Part shown: positions 33,553 through 45,450 of the stretch, one piece after another
Numbering within the stretch: the stretch's first letter is position 1
How the letters are laid out: every line of letters starts with the position of its first letter
Made by a program: the position numbers and the translations under genes
The notes under the pieces: generated by a model
What the model was told of the DNA's origin: nothing
Databases searched by the model: none
The model's input: the letters and a program-made list of their open reading frames with translations, nothing else
NCBI GenBank assembly: GCA_037974665.1
Contig: CM075783.1
Coordinates: forward strand, 7,738,762-7,802,761
Direction: 5' to 3'
Source of the DNA: Ehretia macrophylla
Lineage: Eukaryota > Streptophyta > Magnoliopsida > Boraginales > Ehretiaceae
DNA: 64,000 nt

Positions 33553-35574
33553 TTTGTCTATATATCCATTAACTATCAATGTTGGGTCGTGTGTTAATGA
33601 ACCATTTGGCCAAATATGAGTTTGTTATTTTGCAAGTTTTTGAAGCTAAGCCATTAGTCTACACACTTGCATGTTCAAATCTAGTTTAGATCTTTTATTC
33701 ATGATGTAGATCTTGAATATTTATATGTGTGTATATGTCTTAACTTGAACTTGCATGTTACACCTATACTAGTAGATGGTCGAGAATCACATGTAATATT
33801 TTGATGATTTGTCCTCTTATTGAAAGTGCTAAGTTGTGAAGATAAATGAATATTTGATCTTTGCATGTTGACCTTAGACTTGGAATAAGTAGACTATCTT
33901 AATATGTTCAAAAGGTACTTGTTTAAAAGGTCATTTTTGTATAATTATAAAGTCAAAAGTTTAGAAAAGACAAGTCATGCCCTTTTATTGTGTTGGCCAA
34001 AAATTCTCTTGGTTGTAAGAGATTGATTTTGCTTTTGTTGTATATGATAAGAAGATAGTAGTTGCCTTGAAGTCCTCAAAAGTATATGTCTATTATATGC
34101 ATGTGTTGGAATGAAAGTTTAAAAGATAGTTTTAAGCTTATTGTATATGATCATTCATATGAATTGAGTTGAGGACTACTTGATGATTAAAAGTGTTTAA
34201 TAGTCAAGAATGCAACTCATCTATGTGTCTTGAAAATAGCAAAATGTTTTTCACATAATTGAAGGCCTTTATGTTTTAATCTTGAAATTAGAAATTATCT
34301 ATTGAGTAGTATTAGATATTTCTAAATTTAAAAAAGTTAAAATTTATTATATGTTGATATAATATCTTTTAATAGACTATTGGGCTAAAATAAATGTACG
34401 TGGGCCAATGAGACATATGGATTTGGGCTTGGGCCTTGTGTGTATGTTATAGATTAAATTTTAGCCTAATTGGGACACTTTATGTGATTGGGCCATGGAC
34501 TTGTGTTTTCTTTAAAGTTTTGGGCTTGCATGTGATTATTATTAATTATAAAGGGTTACGAATTAATAGGCCATTGTGATTTGCATTAATGAAAGATGTT
34601 TTGCAAGAAAATGTAATAAGTGTAGATAAGGTTTAATTTTTCATGATGATGAGTTAATTAGACTTATATGCTAACTTATTATATGTTGATTATTATATAC
34701 TTAATATGAGTAATCATGCATATATCTTTATATTGGAAATGGTTAATTTGATCATAGATTTGGGCTTTAGGGTCAATTGTTATTGGGTTATTTCTTTAAG
34801 CCCAAAAGCCAAGCCCATGATCCACCATTCATTTATCTTTGCATTCATACTATTTAAATTGCTATAATTGTGATTATTAGCTTATAGTATGTTGAATGCT
34901 TAATTATTTGATGAGATTATATTAACTCCCTACGTGCAAACAAATATTAGATTTTCAAAAACAGTAAAAGGAGTTTTATCGTAGTCCTCTGCCATCCTAG
35001 GATATGTAATAAGACCCAAATGAATACGATCCTTCTTACCCAAAGGTAGAGGATATGTTTCAAAGTAAGTTTATTAAAATCGCTAGAATAAAACATAGAG
35101 ATATGGTTATCTTCCAAAATCTAACAACCAATTATAGCCACAAAGACTTGAGGTTATTGATTCAATTTGTCGGATAACTAAGTGATGGCGAGTACAATCT
35201 AACTAGATCACCTAATCAATTATAACCACAAAGGTTTGAGATCAAGTGATTTAGGGAGTAAAGTAGAATATAACCTATTTATAGAAATAGACAACAAGGA
35301 GTTGTTGACCTTTGGTATTCATGTTTCAACATAGCCACAAAGGTTTGAGAAATGTGTCTGATCATAGGAACTTGGTCATCCCACTAAGAGTCTTCTCATA
35401 GATTCATGTTTTCTCATTAAGGGAGCATGAGATTTAAAACAAATAGTAGGAGTAGCTATTTTTGCAATTTAATAGCTTTTTACATATTCTTGTTAGCCTA
35501 CAATCTTACTTTCTGTTATATTAACTTTTTCTGCAGTTTATTTATGGCTTCATTTATAAATCCTATCTTGTCCA
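33553..35574 (+). other. Long untranslated leader of copia element C
   Basis: About 2 kb between primer site and the TRIM with no recognisable coding sequence on either strand. Three copies of a block like AGCCACAAAGGTTTGAGA occur at 35130-35154, 35218-35243 and 35330-35351, spaced about 90 and 110 bp. Long non-coding leaders are typical of non-autonomous elements of this type. Confidence 0.6.
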
Positions 35575-36125
35575 TGTAACGACCTGGCTAAGCGAATACC
35601 CCGCAGGGCAGAGGCATACCGGCGACGTCACATAAGTTGATATTGTCCGCTTTGGAACACCTCGCACTTAACGTACGAGCGTGCCCTCACGGTTTTGTTC
35701 CCCCACGTGTTACCACGTGAAAAGGCCTCAACTCGAATATAAGAGGACACTTCCCACTATATATTCAATGGTCCCAGCTTGTAACCTTCCGATGTGGGAT
35801 GGGTTCACCACATCTACCCCCCCTTAAGGAGGCCCAGCGCCCTCGCGGGATACTGATACAAAAGAAGGCCTGCTCTGATACCACTTCTGTAACGACCTGG
35901 CTAAGCAAATACCCCATAGGGCAGAGGCACACTAGCGACGTCACATAAGTTGATATTGTCCGCTTTGGAACACCCCGCACTTAACGTACGAGCGTGCCCT
36001 CACGATTTTGTTCCCCACATGTTACCACGTTAAAAAGGCCTCAACTAGAATCTAAGGGGACACTTCCCACTATATATTCAATGGACCCAACTCGTAACCT
36101 TCCGATGTGGGATGGGTTCACCCCA
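35575..36125 (-). mobile_element. Second TRIM, reverse orientation (551 bp), in element C
   Basis: Two 238-bp LTRs (35575-35812 and 35888-36125) surround 75 bp that include a tRNA-Met primer site on the minus strand (TGGTATCAGAGC, 35872-35883). The LTR sequence is related to the TRIM at 23772: GGTCGTTACA end and ATCCCACATCGG near the start. Flanks are GTCCA (35570-35574) and GACCA (36126-36130), a 5-bp duplication with one change. It sits just upstream of the gag remnant. Confidence 0.9.
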
Positions 36126-36149
36126 GACCATCCTTAATCATGATTATTA

Positions 36150-36848
36150 AATTGGACCAAACTTCGAGAAATGGTACAAAAGTTTAAGTGTAGTCCTTCG
36201 ATTTAAGAGAATTGAGTATATTCTGGATGTCCCGACATTTGCTCCTAAGATGAGACTGTATCCGAGACCGACAAGATCACTTAATATATATGGGTCCAAG
36301 ATTACATGCATGCTAGGGGATACATTCTTTCATCAATGAGCGATGATCTGCGTCGATTCTATGAGGGAATGCCTCATTCCGTAGATATCGTTCATTGTTT
36401 GGAGGAATCCTTTGGCGAGCGCAGTCAGTCTATGAGATTCCAGTTGACCCGTGAGCTTTTTAGTATAATACTTGAAGAGGGTGGTGACGTGAGCCAACAC
36501 TGCCTCAGAATGATTTACTTGGTAACTCAACTGGAGGCATTTGGCTTCGTCATGGACCCCCGGCTTCAGGTGGACTTGATCTTGCAGTCTCTTCCATCAT
36601 CCTACTCTTCCTTGATCTTGGACTTACTCGTGCATAGAATTGAGGTCATACTGAATGAATTGCCAAATGTTCTGACTAGCTTGCAGAATCTTGATTTGGG
36701 TGCAATACCCGATCTCCATGTTGAGTCATCTCCTTCTATGGCTGAGCCAAGCCAAAACAGAAACATTAGAAGGAGGAGGAGGATGAGACATAGAAGGAGT
36801 CGGGTTGTGGCATTCTTACAAGGAGATCTTTTATCAGGAGGGGATTGA
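36150..36848 (+). pseudogene. Copia element C gag (only coding remnant of the element)
   Basis: The N-terminal part reads IGPNFEKWYKSLSVVLRFKR and IEYILDVP at about 36152-36235, the entry block of copia Gag ('L-x-G-x-N-F-x-x-W'). A frameshift near 36300 leads into a 180-residue frame (36306-36848): YILSSMSDDLRRFYEGM, HCLEESFGERSQSMRFQLTR, DVSQHCLRMIYLVTQLEAFG, DPRLQVDLILQSLPSSYSS. It ends in an arginine-rich tail without a CCHC knuckle, protease or any pol. Its helical pattern fits Ty1/copia Gag of the UBN2 type. With only gag and two long LTRs the element is non-autonomous. Confidence 0.82.
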
Positions 36849-38116
36849 GTAGTAGACCCCGTTTATGCATGATTTGGTTGTTTTGGATCGGCTTGTCATG
36901 CGATCCCAATTTTGAAAAATGTTTATAAATGTTTGGATTAGTTTGAGTATTTCTTAGAAATAGTAGTGACTATTATCAATCTTTTCTTACTATGGGTAAT
37001 TTTTGAATTGATCCTTTGTAAGAAATGATTAGCATTTTGTATATCTTTCATTAATGGTAATGAAATGGTCGGAATGCGTATCAGAAGAAAGAATGTCTTC
37101 AAACTGAAAAATTTATATTTCATTGCTTAGCATTTAATGGAATGGCTAAATACCAAATCATACTTATATTGTCTTAAACTTTGAAATGGTCAAGGGTTAA
37201 AAGCTTGAATTCTTTTATATGTCTATTCAAATGAGTTTGATAGATTAATTATTCTTTTTGACAAAAGAGTTTTATATCATGTTGTATTTCTTGTGTAAAC
37301 CGATCATGTCTTGTAAGTACCGTGTATATGAAGTACAGTGATATGATTGATTGATTTCTCACGACATGTACACCTAGTCACGATCTTAAAGTTTTCTTTA
37401 AGATGAATGAATCTAAGAAACTTTGGTCTCTAGTCTCTATGACAGGGTATCCGTATTTTCTTGTAGATTTCCTTCTGACATTATTTTTGCACTTAATTCT
37501 TTCGCTGTTTGCATTCTCCTTTAAATACGATGACAAGTACTTGGCACGATATGATGTAATGAGTTACATAATAGATATTAGAGAGAATACATACGAGTTC
37601 TATTGATCTTGTTGATCTCTAAATGCATTTTAACCTAGAATTTTAAGGTTTATGGTTATAGTGAAGTTCTTAGTGAAGAATTCACCAAAAAGGATAAAAG
37701 TGTATTAAGTGGATTTATGAATTATTGGAAAGAGTTTTGAACAATAATAAGTAATAGTTATGTTATTATTAGAGCCAAGATGCTGCTTGACTTTTATGAT
37801 GTTTGGATGTTGTATGGTTCTGTCTATTAATAGTAGCTGATATGTAATATGGTAACTATTATAGAGGCTCTTTGCACAAGCTTAAAAGAACCTGATATCA
37901 TCAAGAGTCCGAACATGAAAATAGTCAATTCAAGAATTTCTTTCTTGATAGAAAATGATATAACTAAATAGGTTCCTATAGATGCCTCTATAGTTGACCC
38001 ACTGATCTTGTAAAGATAGTTGCAGTTGATCACCGTCTTGGAGAAGATGAGTATGTTGATACGAATGTACAATGCACTAGATTCTACGGCTGATAGCATT
38101 AGAACAAGTGGGAGAT
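36849..38116 (+). other. Non-coding 3' part of element C with polypurine tract
   Basis: No RT, integrase or RNase H motif on either strand. Small frames at 37403-37606 and 37827-38132 match nothing I recognise. The end, CAAGTGGGAGAT (38105-38116), is a copia polypurine tract directly before the 3' LTR. Confidence 0.7.
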
Positions 38117-39735
38117 TGTTGGGGATATGCACTAATGCTATAGTTTGAGATGACCTTATTAGGGCTTAATAAGAATATATTTACGTGTTTTTTACACTAT
38201 GTTATTTGTAGGATATTCATATTCTCTGCTTCGATATGAATATGTCCCTAATGCTTATCCGAGAAGAAAAATGTTCTAAAAGGGTCTAAAATATTTCACA
38301 ATTTTTCTTTGATATGATAAAAATTAAGAATCGATTCATAACACTTCAGATTATTCAACTGAGACTAGAATAATCGAGTACGGGTTATCATATGTTATTA
38401 CCTTTGACTAAAGGATGGAGTGCGAAGTACTAGAACAACATGCTGATGTAGACTAATAAACATATGAGTGATCGTCTATGTACGGATCATTGAATGTGAC
38501 AATAAATAGTAAACTGCATGATTTCAGGTTAATAGTTTACTATTTAGTTGGAAATTGTGCAAATTAATCCTCAAACTTGAGAAATTACGGCTGCCAGTTA
38601 TATCAGAGGCTAAATACTGCGTCTGGACAATGCCCGTCTTCCGTAAGGTGGGTTACGGCCCTTCACATTTTAGTTTTGTGGTATAAACCGATAGGTAATT
38701 GTCGAGATAGGATCTGTTAACCTCTGGCGTGAGGCGATGTCCTATGATATCTGAGATTGGTCGTTAAACGAGCAAGTCCTTGGCCAAGGCGAGTATGAAG
38801 TGATGGAAAAAGGTTTTTCCATAGTACTTATCTCTCGTTTCACTGATTCATATTTATACATAGTATCGGAGGTGGACTTAACCATTTCAAGCTCCTTTCC
38901 CGATTTAGGCATTCTTAACAGAAGGATCGAACTGCACGCTAATTCTCGACGGCTAAATAGATTCATAAAAGACATCGTCTTCATTATCATTTACATTATC
39001 ATGATACGTTCATTGCTAGTGTAACACTCATGAGCATGAGGGTATTTCAGTAAATGACAGAGATATTTTTCGAAATAGATAAGGAGGTTTATCGATCCCT
39101 CATCGGTACGCGATTATGAATCTAAAAGGTCATACACTAATAAGTATCATGAATGAGATCACCGGAAGCTTGTATAATGTGGTTGATGGCTTTAAGGTGT
39201 TAAGAGTCATCTATGTTGGTAATTGGGCTAAAAGTATAGTTTAAGAAAATTTTAGGGTCAAATTGGAATTACCAAAACTTTTGGGGTCAAACTATAATTA
39301 TTGAAAAGTAGTTTCAATATATTAATTCTAATAGATATTAGAATGGACAATATATATATATAAAGGAGTTTATATATTATATATGTGTCATGGTGACGTA
39401 ATTTGAGAAATGCCACGTCATCATCGTAGTTGTCAAAAGGTGAATTGCAAATTAATGACTAGATATTTACATGTGGCATATGCATATAGAGATTGATGAC
39501 TAGGATTGTCCATGTCATCAATCCTAGTCATTTGAATTTGAAATGGATGGATAGGATTCTTTTTTGAATAAAGACAAAAGAATTTTGACCATTGCTTTTG
39601 ATGATAGAACCTTTTTGCCAAGTGTCAAGAGAGAGAATAAAGTTACCTTTGGATTGTAATGATTACAATCCTAGGATTTGCATGGCTTTTACTTTAGAAG
39701 TAAACAATTTTGATTGGCTATCTATTAAAGTAACA

Positions 39736-39809
<74 letters not shown>

Positions 39810-40158
39810 GAGTATGTTATATATATAATAATAGATGACAACCTTCTCTCTCCATCCACTTGCATTTTTGACCAAGCCATGGAGGAGAGAGAAAATTGTC
39901 ATCTTATCATCTAATGCTAATGATTGAGATCTAAAGGCTTGCATGGCTTGTCATGAAAAGGTGACAATAGTGATTGGTCACTTATTATATTATTAGCTTA
40001 TATTGGATGATAATATACTCTCTCTTTATGAGATAACCTCTCTCATATACACATACATATTCGGCCAAGGCAAGATAAGAGTGGAGAGAGAAAAAATTTC
40101 ATCTTCTTCCTTGAGCTCATTTTTCAGCCATAGCTAGTATTACAAGGAACTTTAGCTT
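38117..40158 (+). mobile_element. 3' LTR of copia element C, left part
   Basis: TGTTGGGGATATGCAC onward, aligning with 20457-22453 and reading through the gypsy 1 target as CCATAGCTAGTATTACAAGG. It is interrupted at about 40158 by a reverse solo copia LTR, resumes at 42358 and breaks off at 42699 before its natural end. Confidence 0.88.
39738..39803. repeat. (AT)n microsatellite
   Basis: About 66 bp of AT repeats in the 3' LTR; the 5' LTR has only a short run at the corresponding place (22130-22145). Confidence 0.95.
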
Positions 40159-42357
40159 TGAAGGAACGATATCCGGGATTGCACATATAGAATAAAAATT
40201 TTGCAGCGGAAGATATCATGAAATACAATTTTTCATAGCATATATGACATTCTTATGTGTAGTCAATCCCAATACTTGATATTTATGCAATATACATCCC
40301 AAACCAAAGGTAATACAAGAAGAGAAGAATACCTCTTGAAGACCAAAGGTTGGAATCATTTGGTGAAGCTTTGAGAACTCCTTAAACCTTCCACAAGTGT
40401 AGAAGTCCTAGATTGTCCACCAAACAATTTGAAGAAGCCTTTCCTCCTTCTTGAGTTGTAGTGCTAGCAAACTCCTTGGAAGATTCATGGACAAGAACAA
40501 TTCTCTCTTTTCAAAGATTACTTAAAACTACTCTTAATTTAGTTGTCTTTCCAAGTCTCAATTTAATCCAAGATGACAAAGCAAAATGAAGAACAAACAC
40601 TTGTGTTCTTGCAACTCACTTTGTGTATGTATGTGTGGCTGTATTTTTCAGAAAAGAGGAAGACTCTAAAACCATTTATTTCTCTCTATTTTGGTCGTGC
40701 ATACACATGAGGATGAGCAGAATTTTCTCTCTCTTTTTTCCTTGTTAGCCGTGTATTGCTCACAAGGATTGAAGAAGTCTTTGTCTTCTTTCTCTTGCTT
40801 TGACCGAGAAGACATAAGACCAAGAGACAAGACTTTTTCTTGTTTTTCTCTTTTCCTTGATTCATACAAAACACAAGACTTTGAAGATATGACTTTGTCT
40901 TCTTTTCTTTGCTTTGGTTTTGCCGTGAAAGAGCATACACATACAAACATAATTGTCTTTCAATTGCCTTCTCAAGACAAGTTGGCATTATTTAACTTAT
41001 AAATGAAGCTTACAATTGTTGAGCAATTTCAACCCTTGGATTAATAGATGGATGGCTAAGATTTTGATCTTGGTGCTTTGTGTTTATTGGCTAATACATT
41101 GCCACATCAACATGTTGGCAACCAATAGGAAGAAATCATATTTTACTTATTTGCACTAAGCACCCAAAACTTTGCAATCTTACAAATTTGCCCCATTAAC
41201 TTTTAATGGTTGAGACTACAATTATTAACTCCTTAATAATTTATTAGAGAAGATAATTTAAGTCCAAGACTTAATCTACTTGCTAATATAGTATGACTTT
41301 CTAGGTTCATAGCCAAATAGCACTAAGGAAACATTAAACACCTTTAATGTCAATCAAGTTCTTGATTTGCTTCAAGAATTTTTCCTTTAATTCTTGAAAC
41401 ACCCTTAAGGTTTTGAGTGATGTCTAGCAACATATCAAGACAATTTATAAGGCAAGGAAGTAATCACATAATGAACCTATTTATAGTCGTCGATTATCAT
41501 GCAATCCAATCCTTCCATTAATTATCCCGTCGAGCAAGAACCACGATTCGATTAAGTTCATAAACTCGAGACTATACATAGATCTAATTGGTGTAATGAG
41601 AGATAACTCATAGAAAACCCTTTCTCCATCGTTCATACCTTGGCCAAGGATTTTCTTATTAAACAACCAATCTTAGATCACATAGGACATCGCCTCACAC
41701 CGGAGGTTAATGAATCCTATCTTGACCACTACCTGTCAATCACTGTACTTGATGAATGAAACTATGAGAAGACATATCTCATCCCGTTTGTCGAGACAAG
41801 CATTATCCAAACGCTAGAATCAAACCCCAATGCATATGACAACTGTAATATCTCAAGCATAAGGATTACATGCACAATCGCAACGGATAACAAATTATTA
41901 ATCTAAAGTCATGTAATTTGTTATTCACGTCACATTCAGTGATCTATTCCACCAATAATCACTCACATGTTTGTTAATCGTATCCCATGCTATTTTGGTA
42001 TGTGGCTCACCATTCTTTATCATTAGCATCCCTATGTTAATCAAAAGGTAACAACACATGTGATAGTTCGTAATAGATTATTGAAGTCCCGATCAAATAA
42101 TCTAAGGACTATGAACACTTTAAGTATTTATCATATTAAGAAAATATACCAACATATTCTAAACACTTTTAGAATACATTTCTCTAATGAAAATACTAGG
42201 GACTCATTTATACACGTAAAGAAGGAGAATATGAATGTCCTAATTATGCCAATATGAAAACACACATATAGACATAGATTCCATAATGTACAAGTTAATG
42301 TCAAAATGCCCCAATATTTGTCATCCAAATATGTAGCATTAGGGCATATCTCTAACA
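40159..42357 (-). mobile_element. Solo copia LTR (2199 bp), reverse, within the element C 3' LTR
   Basis: Minus strand starts TGTTAGAGATATGCCC at 42357 and ends CGTTCCTTCA at 40159. It belongs to the same group as the element B LTR (14564-19097). Flanking element C sequence on both sides matches the uninterrupted stretch at 33106-33135. The flanking pentamers AGCTT and AGTGT match imperfectly. Overlapping open frames at 40666-41002 on both strands are low-complexity and not considered genes. Confidence 0.82.
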
Positions 42358-42699
42358 AGTGTTTTGATAAAAGACCACATATACATAGCTTTGTACATTG
42401 AATATATACTAGCACATTTTATCTTCAAGGTGGGGTAGAACTTTGGATGCTTGGTGGACCAACTAGGGCCTTCAAGTTAAAAGGATTCAAAGGCTTGTCA
42501 TCATTTTTCATATTCTCCAAAGTGATCTACAAGTAAGGTATACCTTCAAACCTCCTTTTTCTATATGTATAGTTCATATATATATAGCTTGTGTTAATAA
42601 TTAATGGATATGGTAGAAAGATTGCATGTTGATCCTTGCAACAAAACTTGTAAAAATTTTGTTGTTTGCCTATGTATGTTTCGGCTATGCCAAGGTGTC
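42358..42699 (+). mobile_element. 3' LTR of copia element C, right part, truncated
   Basis: Aligns with 33126-33459 of the 5' LTR (GATAAAAGACCACATATACATAG to TCGGCTATGCCAAGGTGTC), then stops about 80 bp short of the LTR end where gypsy 2 sequence begins. Confidence 0.85.
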
Positions 42700-42763
42700 T
42701 GTGAAACCCCAATTTTGGTCTTTACCTCAATTTGTGTGTCTTTGCCTCGATTTGCATGATTTG
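42700..42763 (+). mobile_element. Gypsy 2, first 64 bp of its 5' LTR
   Basis: TGTGAAACCCCAATTTTGG resembles the 3' LTR start TGTGAAACCCCAC at 45451 but is joined directly to reverse transcriptase sequence. The rest of the 5' LTR, leader, gag and protease (several kb) are deleted. Confidence 0.7.
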
Positions 42764-43990
42764 ATACATTGAGATTGTGTATTGACTACCGTGGTTTGAA
42801 TCAGGTGACCATCAAGAATAAATATCCTTTGCCACTGATTGACAAGTTGTTTGATCAACTTCAGGGAGCCAAAGTCTACTCTAAATTTGATTTGAGGCAG
42901 GAGTATTATCAGCTTCGGATTCGTACGGAGGATGTTCCGAAGTCTGCCTTCAGGACTCGGTACGGGCATTATAAGTTTGTTGTTATGCCCTTTGGATTAA
43001 CTAATGTACCGGCAGCATTCATGGATCTTATGCATCGGGTTTTTCATCCGTATTTAGACCAGTTCGTGGTAATCTTTATTGATGATATCTTGGTCTATTC
43101 TAAATCTGAATCGGAGCACGAGCAACATCTACAGCTTGTCTTACAGAAACTGTAGGAGTATCAGTTATTTGCTAAGTTCAGCAAATGTGAATTTTGGTTA
43201 CAACGCATATCTTTTCTTGGCCACGTGATCACACAGAGCGGTATTTCTATAGATCCCACTAAGATTGAAGTAGTGATGTCTTGGAAACAGCCAAAGAATG
43301 TTTCTGAGGTCCATAGCTTTCTTGGCTTGGCAGGTTATTATCGTAGGTTTGTAAAGAACTTCTCGAAGATTGCTGGGCCACTTTCTAAGTTGACTCAAAA
43401 ACGGACTATCTTTACTTGGGATGAGAAGTGTGAGAGTGGGTTTCAGGAGCTGAAAAAGAGGTTGACTACCGCTCCAGTACTTGCTCTACCAGAGGGGACC
43501 GATAATATGGTCATTTATAGCGATGCAGCCAAGGAGGGCTTGGGATGTGTTCTTATACAGAATGGCCGAGTTATTGCCTATGCTTCCAGGAAGTTGAAGC
43601 CTTATGAGGTGAATTATCCGACTCATGATCTTGAGTTGGCAGCAGTTGTCTTCGCACTGAAGAAATGGCGTCATTATCTGTGGGGCAGTAAGTTCGAGAT
43701 TTTCACTGATCATAGGAGTCTGAAGTACTTGTTCTCACAGAAGGAGTTGAATATCCGCTAGCGGAGGTGGATGGAGCTTCTTAGAGATTATAATTGTTCT
43801 ATCAATTATCTGTTTGACAAGGAAAAAGTTGTAGCAGATGCTCTTAGTTGTAAGGCGAGTATCTCTTGTTTAGCTGTCAAAAAATGGGAGATTCTTGAGG
43901 AATTCACTTATTGGAGACCGGAGTTGACTCAGGTTAGGGTAATGTGTTCACATCTCCGTATTCAGCCTTTATTGTTGTCTTAGATCAGAG
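42764..43990 (+). pseudogene. Gypsy 2 reverse transcriptase and RNase H
   Basis: The reading begins inside RT at [20 protein letters not shown] and continues [17 protein letters not shown] sequence ([12 protein letters not shown] here), [16 protein letters not shown], [25 protein letters not shown] (catalytic FIDD), [31 protein letters not shown], then RNase [55 protein letters not shown]. Stops at 43153-43155 and 43759-43761 interrupt it. It is closely related to gypsy 1 through most of RT but comes from a different LTR family, and it lacks protease and gag entirely. Confidence 0.92.
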
Positions 43991-45405
43991 AAGCTCAGCA
44001 ACTTGATGTTAAACTTCAGAAGATCAAGGATCAGATCATGGAGGATTAGTCTGACTTTAAACTGCATGAGGATAGTATTCTTCGGTTTCAGAACAGGGTA
44101 TGTATTCCCGATGAACTGGGCTTGAGGCGAGATATTCTGGAAGAAGCTCATAATTCTAAGTACACTATTTATCCCGGTAGAACCAAGATGTATCAGGATT
44201 TGAAGCAACATTACTGGTAGAATAACATGAAGAGAGAGGTTGCTCAGTTTATATCTAGATGTTTGACTTGTCAGAGGGTGAAAGCCGAGCATCAACGACC
44301 TGCAGGTTTGCTTCAACCGTTGGCTATACCAGAGTGGAAGTGGGAGCATATTACAATGGATTTCGTCACTGGTTTGCCTAGAACACCGAGGAGTAATGAT
44401 GCAGTTTGGGTTGTCATGGATCGTTTGCCGAAGACAGCTCATTTTATTTCGATGAGGATGGGAGATGAGGTTACAAAGTTGACGGATCTTTATTTGGATC
44501 AGATTGTTAGACTTCATGGAATTCCATCTAGTATTGTCTCAGATCGAGATCCTCGATTTACTTCTCGTTTGTGGGAGAAACTTCAGAAGACCTTGGGTAC
44601 TCAGTTGAACTTCAGTACAGCGTATCATCCACAGACCGACGGTCAGTCTGGGCGGACTATTCAGATTCTGGAAGATATGCTTAGGGCTTATGTTCTGGAC
44701 TTCAGGAAGAACTGGGAGAAACATCTACCACTTGCCGAGTTTGCTTATAACAATAGTTATGAAGCTACTATCGGGATGGCACCTTTCGCAGCTCTTTACA
44801 GTCGTAAGTGCCGTTCACCTTTATATTGGGACGAGGTAGGGGAGATGAAGACTATTGATCCGACTATCATGCCAGAGCTTCTTGAGAAGATTGAGAATGT
44901 TCAGTTGATCAGGCAGAGAATGCTTACAGCGCAGAGTAGATTCAAGAGTTATGCTGATAAGGGTCGTCGGGACTTGGAGTTTGCAGTCGGAGATCGGGTT
45001 TTCTTGAGATTTTCTCCTCGTAAGGGGTTTGCTCGTTATGGTAAAGGTGGAAATCTGAGTCCGAGATTTGTTGGGCCGTTTGAGATTACTGGCAGGGTTG
45101 GTAAGTTGGTATATCTGTTGGCTTTACTGGAGAATTTCTCTAATGTCCACGATATATTTCACGTGTCTAATTTGCGGAAATATAATCCGGATCTTTCTCA
45201 TATTCTTGACCCAGAGCTGTTATAGCTTCGTGAGAATTTGACTTATGACGAGCGTCCGATTCGTATTCTTGATCAGATAGAACGAGAGTTGAGGTCGAAG
45301 AAGATTCCGATGGTTAAGGTGTTGTAGAAGCATCACGGTATCGAGAAAGCTACTTGGGAGAGACGAGATCAGATGCAGCAGCAGTACCCAGATCTGTTTA
45401 GTACA
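43771..45405 (+). pseudogene. Gypsy 2 integrase and chromodomain
   Basis: The zinc-binding domain reads EEAHNSKYTIYPGRTKMY with Tyr in place of the second His, then CLTCQRVKAEHQRP. The core has TMDFVTGLP (about 44355), VSDRDPRFTS (about 44538) and DGQSGRTIQILEDML (about 44640), in which the catalytic Glu is Gly. [26 protein letters not shown] and VHDIFHVSNLRKYNPD follow, then a chromodomain-like ILDQIERELRSKKIPMVKVL, HHGIEKATWERRDQ, QQYPDLF. Stops occur at about 43981, 44047, 44218, 45223 and 45327. A 332-residue frame (44227-45225) still covers most of the integrase core. Confidence 0.92.
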
Positions 45406-45437
45406 TCAAGTAAAAATTTCAAGGATGAAATTTCTTT

Positions 45438-45450
45438 AAGGGGGAGAGAA
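45438..45450 (+). other. Polypurine tract of gypsy 2
   Basis: AAGGGGGAGAGAA directly before TGTGAAACCCC. Confidence 0.88.

Noticed and set aside
35765..35980. 71-codon minus-strand frame
   Set aside because: Runs across the TRIM LTR junction; no independent support.
40666..41002. Overlapping open frames of about 100 codons on both strands
   Set aside because: Low-complexity, rich in TCTTTT/AAAAGA runs, inside a solo copia LTR; no domain and no plausible start context.
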